A DNA stretch of 64,000 nt from Hahellaceae bacterium (GCA_024234575.1 JACKOB010000002.1:1798001-1862000); one strand, 5' to 3'; shown: positions 41,660 through 51,261, numbered from the stretch's first letter. Notes: generated by a model from the sequence alone, not told the origin. Numbers and translations are program-made.

Positions 41660-44600
41660 CTAGTGAACGGGAGACAAGGACGGGATGTCTTCGTCTTCTT
41701 CATTGGCAAGCGAGCAGGCCTGGTCATCACTGGTCAGCCACAGGTAAAGCACTGGCACAACCAGCAGGGTCAGTATCGTAGAAAACGCCAGGCCGCCAAT
41801 TATTGCCCAGCCCATCGGTGACCACATGGATGATCCCGACAAGGTGAGTGGCAATAACCCCCCGATGGTGGTGAGGGTTGTCAGAACGATAGGCAATAGC
41901 CGGGTTTTAGCCGATAGCGTAATGGCATCTTTAACCGGCATGAGTGTGTTTCTTTGAAAAGCATCCAGTCGCAGCTGGTTGGCATAGTCCACTAAAATAA
42001 TCGAGTTATTGACGACGATACCGACTAACGAGGTCAGGCCAATAAAGGCAGTGAAAGAGAACGTATAACCGCTTACCCAAAGCGCCAGAATCGCACCGGT
42101 CATCGCAAAGGGGATGGCAGCGAAAATAATTAGCGGCTGCTTAAATGATCGGAACTGCATCACCAGTATGGCGAATATACCCAACAAGGCGGTGATTAAG
42201 GCCTGATTCATCCCGGAGAATGATTCTTTTCTGTTTTCCTGCTCGCCGCCAACATTGTAGCTGACACCTGCTGGCCACGGGTATTGATCCAGTTTGGCAA
42301 CGATAGCATTGGTGACTGCTTCTGTCTGAAATCCTGGCAGCACGTCGGCAGTTACCTGAACCATACGTTCCAGGTTCCGATGTTGAAACGTCGGAATTTC
42401 AGACTGCATATGCATATCGACGACATGGGTTAGGGGGATCATAGCGCCACTCTGAGAGCGCAGAGACAGCGTGTCGAAAGCGCTCCAGTCGGGGTAGGTA
42501 ACGCTGTTCTGGCGGATAATAATAGGGTGCTCTTCACCAATTACATCAATATATTTACCCACCTGAATGCCTACTAAACCGGCCCGTACACTCTGGTCAA
42601 TCTGTTCAAGACTTAGCCCGACCATCGCCGCCTTTTCTCGGTTGATATCGACGATCATATCAACTTTATGGCGTGCTACCGGATTGTCGACACTGACGGT
42701 ACCGTCTGTTTCGTTAATGATTTTCTCAATATCCAGAGATACTTTGCGTAACAGCTCAAGCTCTTCGCCATTAACACGAATAGCAATGGGCGCGGCGTAA
42801 GGCGGCCCCTGCATGAACTCCTGGATGGTGATTTTGGCGCCGGGAAACTGTTCGTATTGTTGGCGCAGTGTTTTCACCAGTTCTTCAGTTTGTTGATAGG
42901 TATGGGTTTGCACCTGCACCAGTAGTTGCGCAAAACTTGGTGCTTCGCGCTTGGCTGAAGTATTGTAGTAAATACGCGGGTTGGCTTTACCAACGTTGGT
43001 GGTAACGCTGGCAACTTCTTTAAAGTTTCCAATTTGCCCGGCAAGTAACATAGCGATATTTTTTGCGCTGCTGAAGCTGGTGCCTTCAGTGGTCTGAATG
43101 TTTACCAGAACCATCGGTTTTTCTGCTTTAGGAAACAAACTGACGCCAACGGCTCCCATCAGTGACAGTGAGCTGACCAGAATCAGCACGGCGATGGTCA
43201 TCAGTGTTTTAGGGTAGTCCAATGCTAAGGCAATCGTTTTTTGATAGGGGCCGTCGGTAAATCGATCAAAGGCCCGCACAATCATGTTGCCCGACGTTTC
43301 TGGCGTGTTGAGGGCGGTGGCTTTGTCTTTTTCTTCATCTCCCGTATTGGTCGTGGGGGTTTTCAAAAACTTACTGGCAAGCATTGGTGTTAACGCGATG
43401 GCAATAATAAGAGAGGCGATAAGCGTGAGTATGACCGTCACCGGCATAGAGCGCATAAAAGTGCCAGAGCCCGTCGGTAACAGCAGTATCGGAAAGAATG
43501 CAAGTATGGTGGTGAGCGTACCGCTGATAACCGCCCAGGAAACTTCTGATGCGCCTTTGATCGCCGCGTGAGACTTTGAATAGCCCGCACGTAAATAACG
43601 ACCAACGTTTTCAGTAACGACAATGGCGTTGTCAACGAGTAAACCCAGGGCGATAATCAGCCCTGCTACCGACATTTGTTGCAATCCAAAACCGGCCATA
43701 TCAAGCCAGCCTAAACCAATCGCAATGGACAGCGGAATGGCGGTAATAACGACTATCGCTGCCCGCATGCCGAGTATTGCCAGCGTTAGTAAGCCGACCA
43801 GTGCCAGACCCTGTAACAGGTTTTCGAAAAATCCATCGACACGTTTTTCGACGCTGCGACTTTGATCAAAGATTATCCGGCTTTCGATATTTTTTTGCAG
43901 GCTTTGGTTGAAGGCTGCCAGCTCGGCTTTAACGCCATCTGTCACGTTAAAGATGTTGGATCCTTTGCGCTGCACGACCGCTGCAAATACCACTTTTTTG
44001 TTGTCGAGCAAGGCATGGTGGCGCGGCAACTCGTCAGCGAGTTCGACACTGGCAATATCTTTGAGATAGAGGGCACTATGGTCTGAGGCGCGCACAATCA
44101 GGTTGCGAATTTGTTCCAGACTGGTGAAATCACCGCTGGTTTTTACGGTAAAGCGGCGGCCCTCACTATCAACGTGCCCGCCGGGAATATTTGCAGCAGA
44201 CGATTGAATTAACTGGTTTATCTGGTCAATCGAAATCCCCAGTCCAGAGATTCTTGGCAGGTCGAGCTTTATCTGTACTTCCTGTTCTGGCATCGCAGAG
44301 AGGTCGACCCGTTTAACGCCTTCAACGCGCTCCAGCCGTTGCTCTAATTTGTCCAGCCAATAGCTGAGTTCGGCATAACTGGCGGTGGCAGATAGTAAGC
44401 CGATTTGTAAAATGTTGGTGTCGGCAGGGGAGATTTTGTCGGTGGTGATTTGTCGGATATCTGCGGGAAGTGTCGCCGATATCGCATTAATTGCTGCTAC
44501 AACATCATCGTATTTTTCGTTTGCATCCGAGCCAAACAGAAATTCGGTTTTAATCAGCGCCATACCGTCTTCGATAGTGGTTTCAATGCTTTTGATATCT

Positions 44601-44824
44601 TCAAGCTCATTGATGGCAGACTCCACCGGGTCAACTACCAGTTTTTCAATATCAATCGGGCTGGTTCCAGGATAGACAATCGTGGTCATCGTCATCGGAA
44701 AATCAAACTGCGGGTCTTCAGAGCGGGGCATACTCATAAAGGACGCAATACCCAAGGCGAGCATTAAGAAAATAATGACGGAGGTAAACTGGTAGTGCCT
44801 GATGGCAAGTTTAGGGATGTTCAT
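41660..44824 (-). CDS. RND-family efflux permease
   Basis: This is a proton-driven inner-membrane pump of the AcrB/HAE1 group with about 1054 residues: an N-terminal helix (about 16-38), two large periplasmic loops, and two groups of five to six helices. The charged residues of helix 4 are in GLLVDNAIVVTENVGR near residue 400. It partners with the adaptor gene 70 bases upstream in the same operon; no outer-membrane factor gene is here, so a TolC-like protein encoded elsewhere must complete the pump. The ATG at 44824 has AGG nine bases ahead and is chosen over a TTG at 44842. Confidence 0.93.
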   Translation of the reverse strand: MNIPKLAIRHYQFTSVIIFLMLALGIASFMSMPRSEDPQFDFPMTMTTIVYPGTSPIDIEKLVVDPVESAINELEDIKSIETTIEDGMALIKTEFLFGSDANEKYDDVVAAINAISATLPADIRQITTDKISPADTNILQIGLLSATASYAELSYWLDKLEQRLERVEGVKRVDLSAMPEQEVQIKLDLPRISGLGISIDQINQLIQSSAANIPGGHVDSEGRRFTVKTSGDFTSLEQIRNLIVRASDHSALYLKDIASVELADELPRHHALLDNKKVVFAAVVQRKGSNIFNVTDGVKAELAAFNQSLQKNIESRIIFDQSRSVEKRVDGFFENLLQGLALVGLLTLAILGMRAAIVVITAIPLSIAIGLGWLDMAGFGLQQMSVAGLIIALGLLVDNAIVVTENVGRYLRAGYSKSHAAIKGASEVSWAVISGTLTTILAFFPILLLPTGSGTFMRSMPVTVILTLIASLIIAIALTPMLASKFLKTPTTNTGDEEKDKATALNTPETSGNMIVRAFDRFTDGPYQKTIALALDYPKTLMTIAVLILVSSLSLMGAVGVSLFPKAEKPMVLVNIQTTEGTSFSSAKNIAMLLAGQIGNFKEVASVTTNVGKANPRIYYNTSAKREAPSFAQLLVQVQTHTYQQTEELVKTLRQQYEQFPGAKITIQEFMQGPPYAAPIAIRVNGEELELLRKVSLDIEKIINETDGTVSVDNPVARHKVDMIVDINREKAAMVGLSLEQIDQSVRAGLVGIQVGKYIDVIGEEHPIIIRQNSVTYPDWSAFDTLSLRSQSGAMIPLTHVVDMHMQSEIPTFQHRNLERMVQVTADVLPGFQTEAVTNAIVAKLDQYPWPAGVSYNVGGEQENRKESFSGMNQALITALLGIFAILVMQFRSFKQPLIIFAAIPFAMTGAILALWVSGYTFSFTAFIGLTSLVGIVVNNSIILVDYANQLRLDAFQRNTLMPVKDAITLSAKTRLLPIVLTTLTTIGGLLPLTLSGSSMWSPMGWAIIGGLAFSTILTLLVVPVLYLWLTSDDQACSLANEEDEDIPSLSPVH

Positions 44825-44894
44825 GGCGCGCGGCCTCATCAAAATCGGTTAGAGAATAAGTGTTGCGTGCTGCGAAGGTGTTTGCTGCAGTGTT

Positions 44895-45959
44895 TCAGCG
44901 CGTAAGATTGACGCGTTCACCCTCTTGTAAAAAAGTAGCTCCCAGCGTCACGATTTGTGCCCCTGCCGACAAACCCTCACGAACCGCAATGCGGCCAGAC
45001 TCCAACCAGGCGATATGCGCCTCTTCGAGCACCACCGTTGAGTTAGGTGCTACTTTGAACAGCTTAACAACGTCTTTATCTGCGGCAACAACAGCTTCTG
45101 CGGGTAACCAGGCAATGTTCTCTGTCTGTGATGGATGAATCTGCATGTGGCCGATGAAACCTGCCAATAGTTTTTGCTGGCTTGGTTCGACGCTCACCTC
45201 TACTTCAAACAACAGCGTGTCTAAAGCCGCTGCGCCAGCGATTTCTGATACGTGGCCAAGAAAGATTGTTCCCTGATAGGCGTCGAATCGAATGCTGACC
45301 GCATCACCTAAAGTTACCCGAACGATGTCCTTATCGCTGATGGCGGTCCGGATCACCCATCCTCTGGCGACATCAGAAAGCACAAAGGCAGGTTGATGTG
45401 GCGCCACCAGCTCATTTGTTTCAATTTGTCTGCTGAGTACTATGCCATCTTGTGGTGCGATTATTCTTGAGTTGCGCAGGTTGAAAGCGGCAATATCGAG
45501 GTTGGATTGCGCGACATTCAGGTTAGTCTCGGCATCTTGCAGGCTGTCGAGAGGCACCACTTTCTTTTCGTAGAGTGACTGCAGCCGTTTTAGGTCTCGT
45601 TCGCTTTGTGCAAACAGGCTGCTAGCCTGATTATATCTTGCCTGGGTTTCCTCTGTGTCGAGGCGCGCCAGTACTTGTCCCTTGGTAACTTTTTGCCCTT
45701 CGTCAGCGGTAATTTCTTCGATGGTGCCAGAAACTTTAAAAGAAAGCGTCTGGGTGCCTTTGTTGGCTAATCTGCCGGTGGCGACAACGGGGCGACTGAC
45801 CTGTTGATACTCAACTACTTGTGATTGAACTGCCGTTGCTGGTGTGGTCTTTTTCGTTGGCTCTTCAGCAGCAACTTTGGCAGGTCCCGCCAAAAGCACA
45901 CATAGCAACGATAAAGCGCTGAAATTTAGTGAGGTTAGGCTGGATTTTGATGGTTTCAT
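44895..45959 (-). CDS. RND efflux periplasmic adaptor (membrane fusion protein)
   Basis: The 354-residue exported adaptor links the inner-membrane pump to an outer-membrane channel. It has a signal peptide ending KVAAE, lipoyl-like half-motifs (ADEGQKVTKGQVLARLD and APQDGIVLSRQIETNELV) flanking a helical hairpin (about 95-150), and a beta-barrel and proximal domain. A longer in-frame start is rejected because the ATG at 45959 has AGGAC upstream and begins a proper signal peptide. First gene of the efflux operon, divergent from tetR. Confidence 0.92.
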   Translation of the reverse strand: MKPSKSSLTSLNFSALSLLCVLLAGPAKVAAEEPTKKTTPATAVQSQVVEYQQVSRPVVATGRLANKGTQTLSFKVSGTIEEITADEGQKVTKGQVLARLDTEETQARYNQASSLFAQSERDLKRLQSLYEKKVVPLDSLQDAETNLNVAQSNLDIAAFNLRNSRIIAPQDGIVLSRQIETNELVAPHQPAFVLSDVARGWVIRTAISDKDIVRVTLGDAVSIRFDAYQGTIFLGHVSEIAGAAALDTLLFEVEVSVEPSQQKLLAGFIGHMQIHPSQTENIAWLPAEAVVAADKDVVKLFKVAPNSTVVLEEAHIAWLESGRIAVREGLSAGAQIVTLGATFLQEGERVNLTR

Positions 45960-46006
45960 GGCGGTGTCCTGACTAAAAAATGGCTTGCAATGTGGTCGGT
46001 GTAAAC

Positions 46007-46036
46007 ATACTATGAAATTGAAGTTAACGCTGTCAA
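46007..46036 (-). promoter_or_regulatory. Promoter of the RND efflux operon
   Basis: On the minus strand TTGACA (-35, 46036-46031) and TAGTAT (-10, 46012-46007) are 18 bases apart, a good sigma70 match, 48 bases ahead of the adaptor start. The -35 lies inside the candidate operator. Confidence 0.6.
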
Positions 46037-46056
46037 CAATATTTTCACTGTTAACA
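46023..46056. promoter_or_regulatory. Candidate TetR operator region
   Basis: A 15-base near-palindrome GTTAACGCTGTCAAC (46023-46037) overlaps the efflux promoter -35, and an 8-base palindrome TGTTAACA lies at 46049-46056. Sites of this kind between a divergent regulator and efflux operon are the usual TetR operators. Confidence 0.5.
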
Positions 46057-46177
46057 AGTTTTTGCAACTGGGTGGCGGGAACAATCCACAGATGAGGCGA
46101 GACCTGCGCGCTATCCTGTGAGAAAATAATAAAAGAGACTTCGGGGCAGGTCCCGACACAACGATAACAAGGTAATC

Positions 46178-46789
46178 ATGAGTAACAGTCAACAGTCATA
46201 CCATCACGGTGATCTTAAGCGTGCGTTGCTTGCAGAGGCGCGCAACCATCTTAAAACCGTCGGGCCAGAAAAAATCAGCCTGCGCGCCTTGGCGCGAGAT
46301 CTCGGTGTTTCACAGGCGGCACCTTATCGACACTTTACTGATAAAACCCATTTACTGGCGGCGCTTGCCGCCGAAGGCTTTAGTTTGCTGCATGATGCAT
46401 CAAAAAAGGCGTTGGCTGGTTGTGATACTTCGGCACAAAGACTCGTGGCCGCCGGGCGTGCCTATGTCAGTTTTGCCCGCCAGCATTCTGACCTATATCG
46501 TTTAATGTTCGGCCCCACGATTCCGGCAGACTGCAACTACGAAGCCCTTACCGAAGTGGGAAATCGAGCGTTTCTGGCGATTATCAGCATTGTTACCGAG
46601 GGCATTTCTGCGGGAGAGTTTCGTGAAGAAGACCCGATCGTTTTTGCCAACTCTGCCTGGGCGATGGTGCATGGTCTTGCAAGTTTGCTTATTGACGACC
46701 GGTTTTCATGCACGGAGCACGAGTTCACAATGGATGAACTTGATAAAGCGTTAGCGGTGATTGTGGAGGGGATTAGGGCGAATGCTTAG
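46178..46789 (+). CDS. TetR-family regulator
   Basis: The 203-residue repressor begins with YHHGDLKRALLAEA and the recognition helix SLRALARDLGVSQAAPYRHF (about 34-53); a helical ligand-binding domain follows, with the FGPTIP/WHG-type segment near residue 110. It is divergent from the RND efflux operon and very likely represses it until an efflux substrate binds. GTAATC is the weak upstream ribosome context. Confidence 0.92.
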   Translation: MSNSQQSYHHGDLKRALLAEARNHLKTVGPEKISLRALARDLGVSQAAPYRHFTDKTHLLAALAAEGFSLLHDASKKALAGCDTSAQRLVAAGRAYVSFARQHSDLYRLMFGPTIPADCNYEALTEVGNRAFLAIISIVTEGISAGEFREEDPIVFANSAWAMVHGLASLLIDDRFSCTEHEFTMDELDKALAVIVEGIRANA

Positions 46790-46989
46790 GTGAGCTCTGG
46801 CGCAAGGTGTGTGGCCACCAATTTTATGAAAACTCTCCCCCTATCATGCAACCCCCTAAAGTTCTGCAGGTAGAAAAAACAGACAACCAAAATAGCGCCA
46901 CATAAGGAAGTCAACTTGGCGAAAAGGCGAGAAGTGCTCTACGCTTAGGGTACTTAAAGCGAGTTATCTGTCTCTTCATCACTTTTCTC

Positions 46990-47808
46990 ATGGATTGTAA
47001 TAAGTCGATGTTTGTTAAGGCAATATCAGGATTTGTAAGATTGCCAGTCGTGGCTGCGTTGTTAGCGCTGCCATGCATAGCATTGGCCCAACACGATACT
47101 GTCTCCAGCAAAGGTTTAAGTCTGGCAACGGCTGAGCAGTTTGCCCCCTACGCCTATCAAAATGACGTTGGTGTCTGGACGGGCATCGATATTGATATTC
47201 TCACTGCCGTATTCAAACAGGCAGGTATTGAGTTTGTTGTCGCCGGGTTTCCCCGCTCACGTATTACCCTGATGCTAGAGAAAGACATGCTTGATGGGTT
47301 GGTATCAACGGCCTCCTACAATGAGAATGACCAGCTTGAGATGCTTTGGCAGTCTGACCGGTTGTATTACTCAGAGATTTCAGCCTTTTCCCTTAACGTA
47401 TTCCCTTCTGCAAAGGCCACAGAGAAAGGCTTTTTGATGAATACTCACTATCGTCTGGGGGTGTTAAATGAGTTTAGCTACCTGGTAGAGGGCACCGAAC
47501 TGGCAGAGAGAGATAACCTGATTAAAGTACATCGAGACCAGCAGCTGGTGGATCTCCTTAGTATTGGGCGGGTGGATTTGATTATCTCTGAAGATATTTC
47601 GTTTATTTACACGGCGCGTCGCTCGGGAAAGTTTGCCAGCATTAAGCCGCTGCTTGAAATAACCAGTCGCCCGGTATCGATTGCATTATCCAGGAAAGTG
47701 ATAGAGGCGCACCCGGATTTTGCCGATAGAATAAATAAGAGCATTATTCAGCTGCGAAAAAGTGGCTTCATTGACGCGGTGATCGTTAAGTATCTGACTC
47801 TTAACTAA
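46990..47808 (+). CDS. Periplasmic solute-binding protein, family 3 (amino-acid type)
   Basis: The 272-residue protein has a signal peptide ending LAQ (about residue 34) and the SBP_bac_3 fold: LATAEQFAPYAYQNDVGVWTGIDIDILTAVF, then GRVDLIISEDISF and the C-terminal LRKSGFIDAVIVKY. No permease or ATPase gene is near, so it may be a sensor-type or enzyme-like periplasmic protein rather than part of a transporter. An ATG at 47008 also gives a clean signal peptide; neither start has a good ribosome site. Confidence 0.8.
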   Translation: MDCNKSMFVKAISGFVRLPVVAALLALPCIALAQHDTVSSKGLSLATAEQFAPYAYQNDVGVWTGIDIDILTAVFKQAGIEFVVAGFPRSRITLMLEKDMLDGLVSTASYNENDQLEMLWQSDRLYYSEISAFSLNVFPSAKATEKGFLMNTHYRLGVLNEFSYLVEGTELAERDNLIKVHRDQQLVDLLSIGRVDLIISEDISFIYTARRSGKFASIKPLLEITSRPVSIALSRKVIEAHPDFADRINKSIIQLRKSGFIDAVIVKYLTLN

Positions 47809-47838
47809 CGAGCCTCTGCTGCGTATTCGGGGAAGATA

Positions 47839-47866
47839 AAGGCAGGGAGGGCAACTCCGCTGCCTT
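47839..47866 (-). terminator. Terminator of porin/SBP cassette 1 (convergent)
   Basis: AAGGCAG pairs with CTGCCTT around an inner GAG/CTC stem, and the minus-strand tail runs TTTATCTTCC. It lies between two convergent genes and ends the minus-strand unit. Confidence 0.6.
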
Positions 47867-47877
47867 CGCTATTTAGA

Positions 47878-48291
47878 TTAGAATCGCGCCAGCTCTTTTA
47901 CGGTCGCATCAAGGCTTGCAGCATCAATATAGCCAATCATGTTTGGATTTGCGCTGACAAGCGCCTTAACCTCTGCATCTGAGCCCACGTCTTTAGGTGG
48001 CTGGCCTTTGCCGGTAAAGATAAGTTTAGACCAGTAAGACTTTAACTGGCTGTCGTTTTTGCCCAAGACTTTATCGTTGAACTCTTCTCTTGTGGCATTG
48101 CCTTCTTCCAGGTTAAGCGGCATCACTTTGTGGCCACCAGGTAATGATTTGGCTTTGCCCAGAAATATTCTGCTTAAGTCGTCCTGTGATGCCGTATCGT
48201 TAACGGATGGGTGTGCAATCACAACTACTTCTGCAACACCTATGCAAGAGTAAAGGAGGGCACCGGCCAATAATGGTAGTTTAATTTTCAT
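47878..48291 (-). CDS. Short PstS-like phosphate-binding family protein (copy 1)
   Basis: The 137-residue exported protein has a signal peptide ending GVAE and corresponds to about one lobe of the PstS-type fold (IAHPSVNDTASQDDLSRIFLGK, then YWSKLIFTGKGQPPK). Such short proteins are known beside porins and chemoreceptors, but their ligand has not been established here. A paralogue with an unbroken run of 38 identical residues lies at 49.6 kb. It is 12 bases after a porin gene. Confidence 0.82.
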   Translation of the reverse strand: MKIKLPLLAGALLYSCIGVAEVVVIAHPSVNDTASQDDLSRIFLGKAKSLPGGHKVMPLNLEEGNATREEFNDKVLGKNDSQLKSYWSKLIFTGKGQPPKDVGSDAEVKALVSANPNMIGYIDAASLDATVKELARF

Positions 48292-48303
48292 CTCGGTTCT
48301 CCC

Positions 48304-49488
48304 TTAGAATACAACGTCAACAGCGACACTGATAACACTCTGATCATCCGGATCGGCTGGTGTACCGACGCCGGCTGTCAGATCTACAATGTCATAGTAA
48401 TGATTGTACTCAAGCTTCAAGGCTGCATTAGAATGGAAATCATATCTCACGCCAGCTGATAGACCTTTAAATTCGAATTGCTGGGCGTCAAATGCACCCT
48501 GCACAGTTGGCTGTAATGGTGCAGGAAACGCCTTTGCCGTGCTTGTGTTGGGATCGTTCTCAGTGGTTTCATACATCACGTAAGGTGTAATGCTGATGCT
48601 ATTAATGCGATACCCCGCCATCACATACCACTGCGCATTTTTAAGGGTCAGAGTATCTTCGATTTCAACCGTAGAGTATTCAGCGTTAACAATAATATCC
48701 GCGTAGTCAATACCCATCCCGAATCCTAGAAACGTGCCGGTATCACCATCAATTCTGAGTAGACTAGTCGCCGAGGGAGGGGCGCCAAATCCTTCTAGAT
48801 TATCCGCAGCCTGCTCTAATGAGGCTCGCGGGATGTACACCTTCGTACTGTAATAAGCTGCGTAAGCGCTAAACCAGTCCCGGGATACCTGCAAGTTGAT
48901 ACCATAGACAGACTCAAGTTTGCCTTCAGTTGGCTCTGTGGTGGTGAAAAACTCGTCGCTCACATTACCGGCTGTTATATTGGCGTTGAAATCAAATGAT
49001 GCCAGTGAAAAGTTGTGGAGAAGACTGAGGCCATCAAACGTTGAGAAGTCGAGGTTATACATTGCCAGTGGCGGACGTACAAAAGGTTGTGCGTAGCCAA
49101 CATCTAAATAATCGGAGTACTTGTAAAACGGCACACGTAAGCGGCCCGCACGCAGGGTAGTTTCATCGGTAAAGTCGTAGCTTAAGTAGGCCCACTCGAA
49201 CTCGGCGTTAAAGTTGTTGGCACCTTTTGCCATAATTTGTGTGGTTGCAGATAGTCCGCTGCCAAGGTCAGCCGTCACCTGTAACGCAAACTTACTTTCA
49301 GGTTTAAATTCAAAATTATCGGTGTAGCTGGTTGAGCGAAACATGTTTTCATCGCTGCCCATACCCCCAACAATGCTGGCAAAACCATTGATACTGAGAC
49401 CTTCGTATTCGAAGGCCGATGCGGGTGCTGTTGCCGACAGCGCCACGCAGGCACCTCCGACCAGCCCAAGTTTTCTTATTGTTCTCAT
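48304..49488 (-). CDS. Porin-like outer-membrane protein (copy 1)
   Basis: The 394-residue exported protein has a signal peptide ending ASAFE and is rich in alternating strand segments with a C-terminal terminal aromatic (SVAVDVVF), as in outer-membrane barrels. Sequence blocks such as NFEFKPESKFALQVTADL and GRLRVPFYKYSDYLDVGYAQ are shared with copy 2. It is probably a general or substrate-specific pore, but the solute is unknown. It begins the second of two tandem porin/binding-protein cassettes. Confidence 0.85.
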   Translation of the reverse strand: MRTIRKLGLVGGACVALSATAPASAFEYEGLSINGFASIVGGMGSDENMFRSTSYTDNFEFKPESKFALQVTADLGSGLSATTQIMAKGANNFNAEFEWAYLSYDFTDETTLRAGRLRVPFYKYSDYLDVGYAQPFVRPPLAMYNLDFSTFDGLSLLHNFSLASFDFNANITAGNVSDEFFTTTEPTEGKLESVYGINLQVSRDWFSAYAAYYSTKVYIPRASLEQAADNLEGFGAPPSATSLLRIDGDTGTFLGFGMGIDYADIIVNAEYSTVEIEDTLTLKNAQWYVMAGYRINSISITPYVMYETTENDPNTSTAKAFPAPLQPTVQGAFDAQQFEFKGLSAGVRYDFHSNAALKLEYNHYYDIVDLTAGVGTPADPDDQSVISVAVDVVF

Positions 49489-49520
49489 AGATTACTCCGA
49501 TTACCGTTGTGTTAACGCTT

Positions 49521-49551
49521 TAAGCAAAGGTGCTATTTGTCTGTCTGTCAA
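49521..49551 (-). promoter_or_regulatory. Conserved promoter element upstream of porin copy 1
   Basis: On the minus strand the element is TTGACAGA-N14-CTTTGCTTA, identical in layout and spacing (31 bases) to the one at 51.3 kb, each 32-33 bases ahead of a porin gene. TTGACA is a good -35, but the -10 is not standard. Confidence 0.5.
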
Positions 49552-49633
49552 TAAAGTGAATAAAATCATACTGTTTTCTGGTTGTAGACTGTTCAGATTG
49601 TCATTACTTCGTTCTCTCACTATTTGCGTCTGC

Positions 49634-50065
49634 TTAATATTTCACCAGCACTTTCACTGAATCATCGACGCTGGCTGCATCAATGTAGCCAATCAGGCCG
49701 CTGTCTGCCGCAATAAGTTGTTTGACTTCTCTATCGCTGCCGATTTCTTTCGGTGGTTGACCTTTACCAGTAAAGATTAGCTTCGACCAGTAAGATTTCA
49801 GCTGGCTGTCATTCTTGCCCAGCACTTTGTCGTTAAATTCTTCGCGTGTAGCATTGCCTTCCGGCAGGTTCAGTGGCGTTACTTTATGACCACCATCAAG
49901 AGATTTTGCTTTGCCAAGAAATACCCGGCTTAAATCCTCTTTATTGATCGTGTCTGTGACGGATGGATGCACGACAATGGCGACTTCTGCCAAGCTTAGG
50001 CCAGAGAAGAGAGAGAGTGACGTGCTAACGCATAGGCCTAGCAATAATCCTGATTTACGTTTCAT
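49634..50065 (-). CDS. Short PstS-like phosphate-binding family protein (copy 2)
   Basis: The 143-residue exported protein has a signal peptide ending SLAE and is the paralogue of the gene at 47.9 kb; the mature chains align without gaps over about 118 residues and are identical over a central 38-residue run. Synonymous positions differ, so the duplication is not very recent. It follows its porin gene by 14 bases. Confidence 0.82.
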   Translation of the reverse strand: MKRKSGLLLGLCVSTSLSLFSGLSLAEVAIVVHPSVTDTINKEDLSRVFLGKAKSLDGGHKVTPLNLPEGNATREEFNDKVLGKNDSQLKSYWSKLIFTGKGQPPKEIGSDREVKQLIAADSGLIGYIDAASVDDSVKVLVKY

Positions 50066-50079
50066 GGTTGCTCTCCTCG

Positions 50080-51261
50080 TTAGAATACAACGTCTACAGA
50101 TACGCTAAGTACGTCCAGGCTTTCTGGGTTCGAGGGTGTGCCCAATCCAGAAGTCAGGTCGACAATGTCGTAGTAGTGGTTGTATTCGAGTTTAAGTGCC
50201 GCGCTGGGGTGAAAGTCGTAGCGAATGCCGGCAGACATGCCGGTAAACTCAAATTGCTGACTGTTGTAGGCCGCTTGTACCGTTGACTGCAGCTGTGAGG
50301 GGAACTGTTTTGCTGTGCTGGTGTCTGATTCTGTTTCGAAGGCTTCGTACATGGCGTAGGGGGTAAACTTACCAATCCGGTAACCGGCCATCACGTACCA
50401 TTGCGTATCTTTGAGAAAAAGTGCCTCATCGACATCAACAATGGAGTACTCGCCGTTAATGATAATGTTCTCGTAATCAATACCAAAGCCTAGACCAATA
50501 AATGTGCCGGTATCGCCATCCACTCTCAGTAAGCTTGTTGCGGAAGTGGGGGCTCCGTTGCTTTCCATCAGGTCTGCGAAGTCGTTAATAGATTTTCGTG
50601 GTATGTCGGCTTTGGATGTGAAATAGGCGGCATAGGCACTAAACCATTCTCTGGAAACCTGTAGATTGACGCCATAAACTGCCTCGAGCTTGCTCATTGT
50701 GGGCTCGGTTGTTTTATAAAACTCATCATCGACATTACCTGCCGTAAAGTTGGCGCTAAAGTCGAATGAACCCAGGGAGAAACTTTGCAGCAAACTGAGG
50801 CCATCATAAGTGGAAAAGGGGATGCTATACATCGCCAATGAAGGGCGAATGAACGTTTGTGCATAGCCAACATCAAGATAGTCAGAGTATTTATAAAACG
50901 GAATACGTAAGCGGCCAGCTCGTAGAATGGTGCTGTCGGTAAGTTCGTAACTGAGGTATGCCCACTCAAACTCGGCGTTAAAATCATTCTCCCCTTTGGC
51001 CATTATCTGCGCCGTGGCGGATAGTCCATCCGCTAAGTCGGCAATAACCTGCAGAGCAAATTTACTTTCGGGCTTGAACTCAAAATTATCTGTGTATCGG
51101 GTTGCCCGGAATGTTTGCTCATCACTGGAGATACCACCGGTGACGCTGGCAAAGCCATTAATCGTAATGCCTTCATACTGAAAGGCTGCGGCAGGTGGGG
51201 TCGTGACTATCAACGCCGTAATTATGCCGGTGAGTAGTTTTTTGTCGCTAGTGAGTTTCAT
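50080..51261 (-). CDS. Porin-like outer-membrane protein (copy 2)
   Basis: The 393-residue exported barrel protein ends in SVSVDVVF and is the close paralogue of the porin at 48.3 kb, with long shared blocks in the first third and the SMSAGIRYDFHPSAALKLEYNH-like region near the end. It is the upstream porin of two tandem cassettes and is divergent from the chemoreceptor gene. The conserved 31-base element precedes it, and CAGGAG supplies the ribosome site. Confidence 0.85.
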   Translation of the reverse strand: MKLTSDKKLLTGIITALIVTTPPAAAFQYEGITINGFASVTGGISSDEQTFRATRYTDNFEFKPESKFALQVIADLADGLSATAQIMAKGENDFNAEFEWAYLSYELTDSTILRAGRLRIPFYKYSDYLDVGYAQTFIRPSLAMYSIPFSTYDGLSLLQSFSLGSFDFSANFTAGNVDDEFYKTTEPTMSKLEAVYGVNLQVSREWFSAYAAYFTSKADIPRKSINDFADLMESNGAPTSATSLLRVDGDTGTFIGLGFGIDYENIIINGEYSIVDVDEALFLKDTQWYVMAGYRIGKFTPYAMYEAFETESDTSTAKQFPSQLQSTVQAAYNSQQFEFTGMSAGIRYDFHPSAALKLEYNHYYDIVDLTSGLGTPSNPESLDVLSVSVDVVF

